Below, one piece after another: positions 8,456 through 14,968 of a DNA stretch of 15,417 nt. Source of the stretch: Betaproteobacteria bacterium UBA2293 (lineage in GTDB: Bacteria > Pseudomonadota > Gammaproteobacteria > Burkholderiales > Rhodocyclaceae); NCBI GenBank assembly GCA_002345845.1, contig DDWF01000102.1, positions 27,444 to 42,860 on the forward strand, in the 5' to 3' direction. A model generated the notes under the pieces. That model worked only from the letters and a program-made list of their open reading frames with translations. It had not been told where the DNA came from and made no database searches. Each line of letters starts with the position of its first letter. The first letter of the stretch is position 1. A program made the translations under genes and the position numbers.

Positions 8456-8481
8456 CGTTTCATCTCGGACCATACTGTGCC

Positions 8482-8493
8482 AACGCATGCGTT
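8482..8493. promoter_or_regulatory. Perfect 12-bp palindrome, candidate operator for the membrane protein-norE-norF unit
   Basis: AACGCATGCGTT is self-complementary over 12 bases. It lies about 85 bases upstream of the ATG at 8578, in the 162-bp gap that is the largest in the plus-strand block. Its position suits a dimeric regulator site. It does not match the FNR/NnrR consensus. Confidence 0.35.
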
Positions 8494-8577
8494 TGGTGCT
8501 TCCGCGACAGGCCGGTTCAAGGCTGACGGGATGATGGCAATCGCGAGCATCCGAACTGATTTCAGGAGAAATCGATC

Positions 8578-9339
8578 ATGAACAATCCCTTCCAGTACTG
8601 GCGCCTGTGCTTTGCCGCCGGCCCTGTCTTCCTGCTGAGCTATTTCGGCTTCTGGGGCATCCTCGGCTTCAATGTGCCGCCGCTGGCGCCGAGCCTGACC
8701 GCCGCCGAGATGGCCAGTCACTTCCAGGAACATGCCAATCAGATGCGTTTGGGCATGGTTGGGGCGATGACTTTCGCACCCACCTACATGATGTGGGGCC
8801 TTGGCATCACCAAGGTCATGGAAACCCTTGAGGGTGGCAACCGGGTACTTTCCAAGTTGCAACTGTGGGGTGCCGGCCTGACGGTGATTCCGATCTACAT
8901 GTGCTGCGTCTTCATTCTCGCCGGCACCTATCGCCCTGACACGCTGGATCCGGGCAGCATCCAGCTCCTGTACGACATGAGCTGGCTGACCATCAGCATC
9001 TGCTATTCGGTGACGACCATGCAGATGATCGCCATGGGCGCCATCTTCCTGAGCGACCGGCGGAAGACGCCGCTGATTCCCAAATGGCTGTGCTGGTACT
9101 CGATCTGGGGCGGCTTCATGTTCATCGCCGAGGACATCATGCCCTTCTTCAAGCATGGCGTCTTCGCGCGCAACGGGCTGCTCAACTTCTGGGTCGAATA
9201 CTCGATCTACTTCTTTTACATGCTCTTCGTCACCTACTACCTGTTCAAGGCCATTGCCCGGCTGGAGCAGGAGTACAAGGCGGGCACGCTAGTCTTCCCG
9301 GGCAACGGCATCGCCTACGGCTTGAAAGCGAATGCCTGA
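8578..9339 (+). CDS. Unrecognised six-helix membrane protein overlapping norE
   Basis: 253 residues, with AGGAG at 8564-8568 nine bases before the ATG. About six hydrophobic helices are visible, near residues 10-31, 58-77, 93-116, 132-156, 165-185 and 199-224. The loops are short and the largest soluble stretch (about 35-57, between helices 1 and 2) carries two histidines. There are several Met and Trp residues in the helices but no haem or copper motif I can name. Its final 8 bases overlap the start of norE, so the two are almost certainly co-translated. That makes a partnership with the NorE/NorF membrane module likely. I do not recognise the family. Roles as an assembly factor or extra subunit of the NO reductase, or as a transporter, are all open. 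Confidence 0.8.
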   Translation: MNNPFQYWRLCFAAGPVFLLSYFGFWGILGFNVPPLAPSLTAAEMASHFQEHANQMRLGMVGAMTFAPTYMMWGLGITKVMETLEGGNRVLSKLQLWGAGLTVIPIYMCCVFILAGTYRPDTLDPGSIQLLYDMSWLTISICYSVTTMQMIAMGAIFLSDRRKTPLIPKWLCWYSIWGGFMFIAEDIMPFFKHGVFARNGLLNFWVEYSIYFFYMLFVTYYLFKAIARLEQEYKAGTLVFPGNGIAYGLKANA

Positions 9340-9904
9340 GCAGCAACCCCGGGGCGAAGTGCCATCGATCTGGGCCTTCATCACGGCCGATGTGCTGGCT
9401 TTCGCCTTGTTCTTCGTCCTGTTCATGGCCGAGCGTGGCCGGCAGGTCGCCTTGTTCGACCAGTCGTCGCTACAGCTGGATGCCAATCTCGGCCTGCTCA
9501 ATACCCTGATCCTGATCACCAGCAGTTGGCTGGTTGCGCTCGGGGTCGAGGCAGCGCGGCACGGCAAGCGCCTCGCTCTGCGCCGCTGGCTGCTGCTGGC
9601 AATGTTGGTCGGTGCTGGCTTCGCGGTGACCAAGTTCATCGAGTACAGCGCCAAGATCGGGCACGGCATCACCATGCTGAGCAACGATTTCTTCATGTTC
9701 TATTTCGCGCTGACCGGTATTCATTTCCTGCATTTTCTGGTCGGCATCGGGGTTCTGCTGATGCTCTGGATGCAGGCCAGGGACCGTGAGCTCTCCGGAA
9801 CCTTCATGGTCTGGCTGGAGTCCGGCGGCATCTACTGGCACATGGTCGATCTGCTGTGGATTGTGCTGTTCCCGATGCTCTATCTGCTGGGGAGGTCGGC
9901 CTGA
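9332..9904 (+). CDS. norE: NorE, cytochrome c oxidase subunit III-like protein
   Basis: 190 residues with five clear membrane helices. The fold is that of haem-copper oxidase subunit III: the motif G129-I-H131-F-L-H-F and the C-terminal G-G-I-Y168-W-H170-M-V-D-L-L-W are characteristic. It is shorter than a true oxidase subunit III, and no oxidase subunit I or II genes are adjacent, which fits NorE. NorE is an accessory membrane protein of nitric oxide reductase; it is not strictly required for catalysis in organisms studied, but it supports activity. The ATG overlaps the end of the six-helix protein by 8 bases, and its stop overlaps the norF start (TGATG). Confidence 0.85.
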   Translation: MPEQQPRGEVPSIWAFITADVLAFALFFVLFMAERGRQVALFDQSSLQLDANLGLLNTLILITSSWLVALGVEAARHGKRLALRRWLLLAMLVGAGFAVTKFIEYSAKIGHGITMLSNDFFMFYFALTGIHFLHFLVGIGVLLMLWMQARDRELSGTFMVWLESGGIYWHMVDLLWIVLFPMLYLLGRSA

Positions 9905-10167
9905 TGAACGCCAGCCGGAAACTCACCGTGATCTGGCTGGTGCTGGTGTGCGCCACCATCGCCGGCTGGGCGCTGGCCGAGAATCACGGTGCCGGGCGCT
10001 GGACCGTGGTCTGCGTGATGCTGTTCGCCTTGTTCAAGGCGCGCCTGGTGTTCCTGCATTTCATGGAACTGACGGTGGCGCCGTTCGCCTGGCGCCTGAT
10101 CTTCGAAGCCTGGATCGCCGCCTGTGTCGCCATGATCGTGGCGATGCAATGGATCGGGCGTGGCTGA
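9904..10167 (+). CDS. norF: NorF, cytochrome c oxidase subunit IV-like small membrane protein
   Basis: 87 residues from the ATG at 9904, which overlaps the norE stop by one base. The open frame reaches back to 9856, but that part lies inside norE. Three hydrophobic helices are present (about 7-25, 31-50 and 61-82). The loop after the second contains HFMEL-x-x-x-P-x-x-W-R, matching the prokaryotic cytochrome oxidase subunit IV/NorF family, where the segment reads HFMxL. It completes the norEF pair. The likely role is support of NO reductase in the membrane, together with NorE. Confidence in the family is high; the name NorF rests on the pairing with NorE. Confidence 0.8.
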   Translation: MNASRKLTVIWLVLVCATIAGWALAENHGAGRWTVVCVMLFALFKARLVFLHFMELTVAPFAWRLIFEAWIAACVAMIVAMQWIGRG

Positions 10168-10189
10168 TGTCCACGCGGGAAGCTCTCTT

Positions 10190-10209
10190 GATCAGCAAAA
10201 AAACTGATC
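10190..10209. repeat. Hairpin with A-rich loop after norF
   Basis: GATCAG at 10190-10195 and CTGATC at 10204-10209 pair around an 8-base loop, CAAAAAAA. Two further U-G pairs could extend it in RNA. It lies 23 bases after the norF stop, in a 129-bp gap before the next gene. It could slow transcription or mark an mRNA end, but there is no T-tract after it on the plus strand. The remaining gap shows no other clear signal. Confidence 0.35.
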
Positions 10210-10296
10210 GGCCAACCACGAGGGCAAGCCCGATCGGTCCGGAGCAGCCGGCCGACGTACCTGCCTTCCCACAAACAGAAACCTTCAGAGAAAATC

Positions 10297-10704
10297 ATGG
10301 ACGAAAAAGACTTTGACCTGTTCCTCAACCTCGCTCGGGAAAAGGGCGTTCCCCAACGCCTCTATCTGGTGTTTGCCGAAAAGGAGTTCGCCACCGAGGA
10401 TGAAGTCCTGACCGGCCAGGCATCGGCCGGCAGCTTTACCATCAGGCCGGTGATGTATACCGACAAGCCGCTATCCAAGATAAGCAACTTTGTCGAAATG
10501 CTCGATGAATCCCTCCAGAATGGGCAGCACTGGGACATCGTTTACGTCACCGCCGGCGAAGACCGCGGCATCACCGCCGAGTTCGTCGAAGACCGGCTCG
10601 AGCATATGGTCAAGCGGATCGAAGAAGGCGAGGTTGACCTCCTGGTGGCTTTCACCCAGATGGGCGATGTGTACCGGGCGGACAAAGCCCCCGAACTGCA
10701 TTGA
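10297..10704 (+). CDS. Small soluble protein of the so-called 'ribonucleotide reductase subunit alpha' family
   Basis: 135 residues, with a weak AGAGA ribosome site before the ATG. The pattern matches a widespread small proteobacterial family: an N-terminal LARE/QRLYLVFAEKE segment, a central PVMYTDK segment, then W-D-I-V-Y-V-T-A and a C-terminal VDLLVAFTQMGD. Databases often call this family 'ribonucleotide reductase subunit alpha'. At this length, with no radical cysteine set, it cannot be a reductase catalytic subunit, so the name should not be read as a function. No signal peptide or membrane helix is present. It stands after norEF and before a membrane protein gene; whether it belongs to the nor unit is uncertain. 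Function unknown. Confidence 0.72.
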   Translation: MDEKDFDLFLNLAREKGVPQRLYLVFAEKEFATEDEVLTGQASAGSFTIRPVMYTDKPLSKISNFVEMLDESLQNGQHWDIVYVTAGEDRGITAEFVEDRLEHMVKRIEEGEVDLLVAFTQMGDVYRADKAPELH

Positions 10705-10738
10705 TCGCGTCGCGGCTCCCGGCCGCCAGCGGAACGAT

Positions 10739-11134
10739 ATGGACGAGAGGCCGGCCTTGATCACCGAGAAACTGATTCGCCACAGCCTGCGTCTGAGCGT
10801 CGTCTTCAACCTCGGTGCGGCCTGGCTGCTGGTCTTTCCCGACAATGCGCTGGGGCAGTTGGCCGGCTTCACCGCGTCGTCGTCGCCGCTGCATACCGGG
10901 GTGGCGGCGCTGATGGTCGTCTCGCTCGGCCTCGCCTACGGCTGGCTGGCGCAACAGCCGGTGATCGACCGGCCGCTACTGGCCGTGGGCGGGCTGATCA
11001 AGGGCGCCGCCTATCTGCTGTTCGTCGGCCAGTGGCTGTTCGGTGTGCTGTCCGGGCGCGTGGTGCTGTTCGCCACGGCCGATATCGTCCTGGCGATTCT
11101 CTGGCTGGGCTGGTTGTACCGCACCCGGACCTGA
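10739..11134 (+). CDS. Small four-helix membrane protein, unknown function
   Basis: 131 residues from the ATG at 10739, preceded by a weak GCGGAA site. The open frame extends back into the upstream gene, but the ATG is the first start that follows that gene's stop. Four hydrophobic helices are visible at about 17-35, 50-70, 79-102 and 107-127, connected by short loops, with a basic tail (WLYRTRT). No metal-binding or catalytic motif is seen. It could belong to the loose group of small inner-membrane proteins found near denitrification and respiratory genes, but I do not recognise it. It is the last plus-strand gene before a convergent junction. Confidence 0.65.
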   Translation: MDERPALITEKLIRHSLRLSVVFNLGAAWLLVFPDNALGQLAGFTASSSPLHTGVAALMVVSLGLAYGWLAQQPVIDRPLLAVGGLIKGAAYLLFVGQWLFGVLSGRVVLFATADIVLAILWLGWLYRTRT

Positions 11135-11139
11135 GCCGC

Positions 11140-11175
11140 GCCGAGCGCTTGGCCCTGGCGGCTCAGGCGCTCGGC
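11140..11175. terminator. Inverted repeat at convergent gene junction, likely bidirectional terminator
   Basis: GCCGAGCGC at 11140-11148 and GCGCTCGGC at 11167-11175 form a perfect 9-bp GC-rich stem with an 18-base loop. On the plus strand it starts 6 bases after the stop at 11134 and is followed by TTGTT. The right arm lies within the last codons of the minus-strand transglutaminase gene. The location between convergent genes suits a two-way terminator. Confidence 0.5.
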
Positions 11176-11840
11176 TTGTTCACTTCCTCGATGAAGCTGC
11201 GCGCGCCGGCGAGATAGCTCTCGTCGAGCACGCCCGGGCTGTGCGTCTGCCAGGTGGCGAGGACGGCCTCGAAAGGCACGCCGGCAAAGTGGCCGCGTTC
11301 GAGCACATACTCCATGTGCCGGCGCTGGCGCTGATCGTAGGCATGGAACATCGAGTCGTGACGGCCATCGAATTCCAGCGCCTCGATCCCGGCCTGGCGG
11401 CATAGCCTGAGGTCGAAGGCCGGCGTCGCCTTGACCCAGTTGCCGGCGAGCAACAGCTCGGCGTAGGAGTGCCAGCGGAAGATGTCGCCGTTGTTGGCCT
11501 TGATCAGGCGAGGGGAAGCCAGGTGGTTGCGCACATCGGCAAAGCCGATGCGGGCGGGAATGCCGAGTGCCCGGGCAGCGGCGACGAGGAGCGCGGCCTT
11601 GGGGATGCAGAAGCCCCGCCGGCGGGACAGCGCACGCCGGGCCGAACAGCTTTCCGGCTCGGTCAGCCGGTCGTAGGGATCGTAGGCAATCTGGTCGCGC
11701 ACCGCGCCGTAGAGACGTATGGCACGCCCGATGTCGTCGTCGGCCTCGCCAGCGGCTTCATGGGCGAAGGCGATGATCGCCGGGTCATCGCTCTCGATCA
11801 ACCTGGCAGGCTGCAGATGGATTTCGCTCGGTGCGTTCAT
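11163..11840 (-). CDS. Transglutaminase-like (protease-fold) family protein
   Basis: 225 residues. The transglutaminase-core triad can be placed: Cys78 in RRGFCIPKA, His124 in FRWHSYAEL and Asp143 in KATPAFD, in the usual order and spacing. The Cys motif is followed by an AALLVAAARALGIPAR helix typical of this superfamily. No signal peptide is visible, so it is probably cytosolic. Most bacterial members are cysteine proteases or amidases rather than cross-linking enzymes. Its ATG overlaps the stop of the upstream alpha/beta hydrolase as ATGA, giving translational coupling. It is the last gene of a three-gene minus-strand operon. The substrate is unknown; coupling with hydrolases suggests amide or thioester chemistry on the same compound, which is inference only. 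Confidence 0.82.
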   Translation of the reverse strand: MNAPSEIHLQPARLIESDDPAIIAFAHEAAGEADDDIGRAIRLYGAVRDQIAYDPYDRLTEPESCSARRALSRRRGFCIPKAALLVAAARALGIPARIGFADVRNHLASPRLIKANNGDIFRWHSYAELLLAGNWVKATPAFDLRLCRQAGIEALEFDGRHDSMFHAYDQRQRRHMEYVLERGHFAGVPFEAVLATWQTHSPGVLDESYLAGARSFIEEVNKPSA

Positions 11841-12715
11841 CGGCCCGGCTGACCGATGAAGTCGAGAATCTGCGCGGTGACCGGTCCCGGCTGTTCGAGG
11901 GTCAGGAAATGGCCGGCGTTGGCGATGATCGCCGCCTTCGAGCCGCTGGCGCCGTAAGCGGGTACGGCCTGGACGACCTTTTCGCTGAGGGCGATGCAGC
12001 CATCGCGGCTGCCGTGCAGGTAGAGCAGTGGCTGGGCCAGCGCCGGCTGCGGATCGACGACGATGCCGAAGGTCTGCGGCGAAATGTTGGCCCAGTAATA
12101 GCCGAGCGCGGCCGCCAGGTTTTCCGAGGCGCCGAGGCAGCGTTTGACGTAGGCCAGATCCTCGCGCGCATCGTAGCCTGGCGACCAGTCGGCCCAGATG
12201 CCGTCGATGAAGGCCAGGTCGTTGGCGGCGACGGCAGCCGGGGCGATCTTCATCTGGAAGAACCAGAAATAGAAGGAGCGTTTGATCTGGGCATAGTCGA
12301 AGGCGACCTGGCCGAAGACCGGCAGCGGCGGCACGCTCAGCGTCACGCAGCGCCGCCAGCGCGCCGGATCCATCAGTGCCGCGCCATAGGCGGCGAGGGC
12401 GCCCCAGTCGTGGCCGATGAGTACTGCATCGTCCTTGCCGCCGAGCGCTTGATGCAGCGCATTGGCATCGCTGGCCAGAACGCTGCCGTCGTAGGCCGGT
12501 GTGGACGGTACTTCGGTCGGCGCATAGCCGCGCATGTACGGGGCGACGGCCCGGTAGCCGGCGGCCGCCAGGGCGGGCAGGATATGCCGCCAGGTCATCG
12601 GTGAATCGGGGAAGCCATGCAGGCAGAGCGCCAGCGGACCTTCGCCCGCTTCCAGGTAGTGGAAGTCGAGACCGTTGGCCCGGACCGCTCCGGTTTTCAG
12701 TGTCGGCAAAGTCAT
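11837..12715 (-). CDS. Alpha/beta hydrolase, epoxide hydrolase/dehalogenase-like
   Basis: 292 residues. The oxyanion motif HGFPDS is at 33-38. The nucleophile motif G-H-D103-W-G carries Asp rather than Ser, as in epoxide hydrolases and haloalkane dehalogenases. The charge relay is probably D238 (HGSRDG) and H269 (NAGHFLTLEQP). The cap domain lacks the LNWYRN motif seen in its neighbour, having only GYYWAN, so epoxide ring opening is less certain. AAAGGA is positioned about 6 bases before the ATG. It starts 34 bases after the upstream epoxide hydrolase, and its stop overlaps the next start. The two hydrolases share fold and motif order but are clearly diverged, consistent with an old duplication or recruitment of two related enzymes. 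Confidence 0.85.
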   Translation of the reverse strand: MTLPTLKTGAVRANGLDFHYLEAGEGPLALCLHGFPDSPMTWRHILPALAAAGYRAVAPYMRGYAPTEVPSTPAYDGSVLASDANALHQALGGKDDAVLIGHDWGALAAYGAALMDPARWRRCVTLSVPPLPVFGQVAFDYAQIKRSFYFWFFQMKIAPAAVAANDLAFIDGIWADWSPGYDAREDLAYVKRCLGASENLAAALGYYWANISPQTFGIVVDPQPALAQPLLYLHGSRDGCIALSEKVVQAVPAYGASGSKAAIIANAGHFLTLEQPGPVTAQILDFIGQPGR

Positions 12716-12749
12716 GGTGAATCCTTTCGCGGGGTGCTGCTTGTTCGGG

Positions 12750-13724
12750 CTAGTGCGCCAGGCCGGCGAGGAATTCGATCAGCAGGGCGTTTACTTCGGC
12801 CGGTCGTTCCTGCTGTATCCAGTGGCCGACGCCCGGCATGACGACGCTCTTGCGCAGGCCGGGCATGGTTTCGCCGAGTGCCTCGTACTGCGGGTAGTAC
12901 ATGGCCATGGTGACGTCGAGGGCGCCGACGACGAACAGCGAGGGTTGGTGGATCTTCGCGCCGCAGAGGGAGCGGGTCAGCTCCCACATCCGGTCGAAGT
13001 TGCGGTACCAGTTGAGGCCACCGCGGAAACCGGATGTTTCGAAGGATTTGGCGAAGACTTCAAGGTCGCCTTCGCTGAGCCAGGCGGGCAGGGTCTTGGG
13101 CTGGCCGCCGGTATCGAGCAGGGTCTCCGATTTCTCGAACATGAAGCGCCAGCGCTCTTCCGGCAGGGCGTCTCCGGAGGCGGCGTAGAAGAACATCTTC
13201 AGGCTCTTGCGGATATCGGCTTCGAGTTCGGCTTCGGCCTTGCCCGGCTCCTGGAAGTAGAGCTGGTAGAACTCCTTGTCACCGGCCATTTCGCGCATCG
13301 CCCGGGTCGGCTGTTGTTCGTTCCAGTCGAAGCCGAAGTAGGGGACGCTGAGTAGTCCGAGGGCCGGAAAAACGTCGGGGCGCAGGACGGCGCAGGTCCA
13401 GGCGACGACGGCACCCCAGTCGTGACCGACGATGGTCGCCGTCTCTTCGCCGAGGGCATGGACCAGGCCGACGATATCGGCGGTCAGGTTGAGGATGTGG
13501 TACTGCTCGATCTCCGGTGGCCGGTCGGTCAGCCCGTAGCCACGCTGGTCGGGTGCGACGACGCGATAGCCGGCCGCGGCCAGGGCTTCGATCTGGTGAC
13601 GCCAGACGTACCAGCATTCGGGAAAGCCGTGGCAAAGGATCACCAGCGGCCCCTGACCCTGTTCGGCGATGTGCATGCGAATACCGTTGGTTTCGATGAA
13701 GCGGTGCAGTAGCGGCATGGTCAT
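12750..13724 (-). CDS. Epoxide hydrolase (alpha/beta hydrolase fold)
   Basis: 324 residues from the ATG at 13722-13724. The frame is open 80 codons further upstream, but that stretch crosses the hairpin terminator and reads into the 3' end of the aveC-like gene. All hallmarks of soluble epoxide hydrolases are visible: oxyanion HGFP at 32-35, nucleophile D102 in GHDWGA, the cap-domain GGLNWYRN segment that supplies a ring-opening tyrosine, acid D270 (VVGALD) and H301 (PGVGHWIQQERP). The reaction is hydrolysis of an epoxide to a vicinal diol through an ester intermediate. It is the first gene of the minus-strand operon with the second hydrolase and the transglutaminase-like gene. The natural substrate is unknown; the cap is that of enzymes acting on lipophilic epoxides. 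Confidence 0.9.
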   Translation of the reverse strand: MTMPLLHRFIETNGIRMHIAEQGQGPLVILCHGFPECWYVWRHQIEALAAAGYRVVAPDQRGYGLTDRPPEIEQYHILNLTADIVGLVHALGEETATIVGHDWGAVVAWTCAVLRPDVFPALGLLSVPYFGFDWNEQQPTRAMREMAGDKEFYQLYFQEPGKAEAELEADIRKSLKMFFYAASGDALPEERWRFMFEKSETLLDTGGQPKTLPAWLSEGDLEVFAKSFETSGFRGGLNWYRNFDRMWELTRSLCGAKIHQPSLFVVGALDVTMAMYYPQYEALGETMPGLRKSVVMPGVGHWIQQERPAEVNALLIEFLAGLAH

Positions 13725-13767
13725 GATGTTGTCTCGTGTGAGTGGCGATAGCAGGGGGAAGAAACGG

Positions 13768-13792
13768 AAATGCGGGCACACGGCCCGCATTT
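13768..13792 (-). terminator. Strong hairpin terminator of the aveC-like gene
   Basis: AAATGCGGGC at 13768-13777 pairs with GCCCGCATTT at 13783-13792: a perfect 10-bp stem with a 5-base loop. It begins 28 bases after the aveC-like stop on the minus strand, where the stem runs into TTTCCGTTTC. On the plus strand it is followed by TTGG, so it could work in both directions. It separates the aveC-like transcript from the hydrolase operon. Confidence 0.7.
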
Positions 13793-13819
13793 TTGGTCGG
13801 TCGGTGGCAGGGCTGGGTC

Positions 13820-14968
13820 TCAGTTCTTGCCGAAGTTGTCCTCGACCCGCTTCATGGCCTCTTCGTGGCTGTAGCGCGGTGAGTTGGAATACTTTTCCAG
13901 ATCGGTACGGCGCTGGATCGGCAGATCCGGACGCGGGCAGGCGGTGCCGGTACCCGGGCCGCACATGCCGGTGCCAACGGTGAAGAAGGCCGGCGTGTCA
14001 TCGGGGAAGGGGTCGGCATTGGCCGTGATCAGCGACATCGGCATGACGTAGATGAATATCTCGATGACCTGGCAGAAGCCGACGACGGCGATCGCCCGCA
14101 TCATGCCCTTGCGGAAGTTGGAACGGCGGCACATGTCGATCTTCTCGACGCCGCGCTCGACCCAGGTCAGGCCCTTGTCGTCCTTGAAGTAGAGCAGGAC
14201 GGTGCACAGTCCCCACCAGCCGCCGAAGAAGATGCCTTCGTAGATCGGGAACTGGTACCAGTGACCGCCCCACAGGCTGAGCGAACGGATGGCGCCCGGA
14301 TAAGCGTAGATGCCGGTGACGCGGATGAGCAGTATTTCCAGCACGGTGTCGAACACCATCGTGGCGAACACGCCGACGACGGCCAGCTTGACGTTGTTGA
14401 TGCCGGGCAGTCTGGCCTTGGTCCAGCGCATTGCCGCCAGACCGAACAGGCAGCCCCAGATAAGAAAACCCGGATAACCGCCGGCCCAGGCGAGCAGCGG
14501 CTCGGGCAGGCGCTCGGCATTCGGGCTCATCCAGCCAGGGATTTCGGCCGAGAGGAAGCCCATGTTGAACAGGTAGGGGTTGTATACGCAGCCCTGCTGG
14601 ATGAAGTTCATCGCCGGATCCCAGAAGATCGCGAAGAAGAAGGCGATGCCGAGCAGGCCCAGGGTGTTGGGCTGGCCGGTCTGGCGAATCGGCTTGATCA
14701 GCTGGGTATAGATGAAATACATCCAGACCAGGCCCATGCCGATTTCGACGGCATGGCCGCCGATCTTGAACTGCAGCGGAACTTCGACATCCGGCGGGAG
14801 AACCGTACGGCCGAAGTAGGGGGCGGTCACCCAGTTGAAGATGACCCAGCCCATGAAGATGAAAGATGCGCAGCCGATAAAGAACCACGTCTTGACGATG
14901 ATGCTCGGGTCTTTGCCGCTGATGTCGATCGGTGTATCGATTGTCTTGCTGGCGATGGATGAATCCAT
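13820..14968 (-). CDS. AveC-like (spirocyclase family) polytopic membrane protein
   Basis: 382 residues from the ATG at 14966-14968, with GGGAGG four bases upstream; an in-frame GTG at 14978-14980 overlaps that site and is less likely. Seven hydrophobic helices are visible. Conserved blocks recall the AveC family: WDPAMNFI (116-123), NPYLFNMG (130-137), IPGWMSPN (143-150), YAYPGAIRSLSLW (221-233) and YQFPIYE (238-244), then KDDKGLTWVERG. AveC of Streptomyces avermitilis shapes the spiroketal of avermectin. Proteobacterial and mycobacterial relatives are uncharacterised but often lie near cytochrome P450, steroid or hydrocarbon genes. The last ~65 residues form a polar tail with two cysteines in a Gly/Pro/Thr-rich segment, then a charged end. 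It is read alone, ended by the hairpin at 13768-13792. Enzymatic activity is not implied by the family name. Confidence 0.8.
   Translation of the reverse strand: MDSSIASKTIDTPIDISGKDPSIIVKTWFFIGCASFIFMGWVIFNWVTAPYFGRTVLPPDVEVPLQFKIGGHAVEIGMGLVWMYFIYTQLIKPIRQTGQPNTLGLLGIAFFFAIFWDPAMNFIQQGCVYNPYLFNMGFLSAEIPGWMSPNAERLPEPLLAWAGGYPGFLIWGCLFGLAAMRWTKARLPGINNVKLAVVGVFATMVFDTVLEILLIRVTGIYAYPGAIRSLSLWGGHWYQFPIYEGIFFGGWWGLCTVLLYFKDDKGLTWVERGVEKIDMCRRSNFRKGMMRAIAVVGFCQVIEIFIYVMPMSLITANADPFPDDTPAFFTVGTGMCGPGTGTACPRPDLPIQRRTDLEKYSNSPRYSHEEAMKRVEDNFGKN

Noticed and set aside
7057..9156. 699-codon open frame on the minus strand
   Set aside because: It lies antisense to three well-supported plus-strand genes. 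Its translation is rich in His, Gln, Arg and Gly without any domain, which is typical of the reverse frame of GC-rich genes.
9332..10167. Cytochrome c oxidase subunits III and IV of a true terminal oxidase
   Set aside because: No subunit I or II gene is adjacent, subunit III is short, and norQ/norD are in the same cluster, so NorE/NorF is the better reading.
10188..10200. FNR/NnrR box starting TTGAT
   Set aside because: Only one half-site is present; the expected ATCAA after a 4-base spacer is replaced by AAAAA.
13725..13964. 80-codon N-terminal extension of the epoxide hydrolase frame
   Set aside because: It crosses the hairpin terminator and reads into the 3' end of the aveC-like gene, and the conserved fold begins right after the internal ATG.
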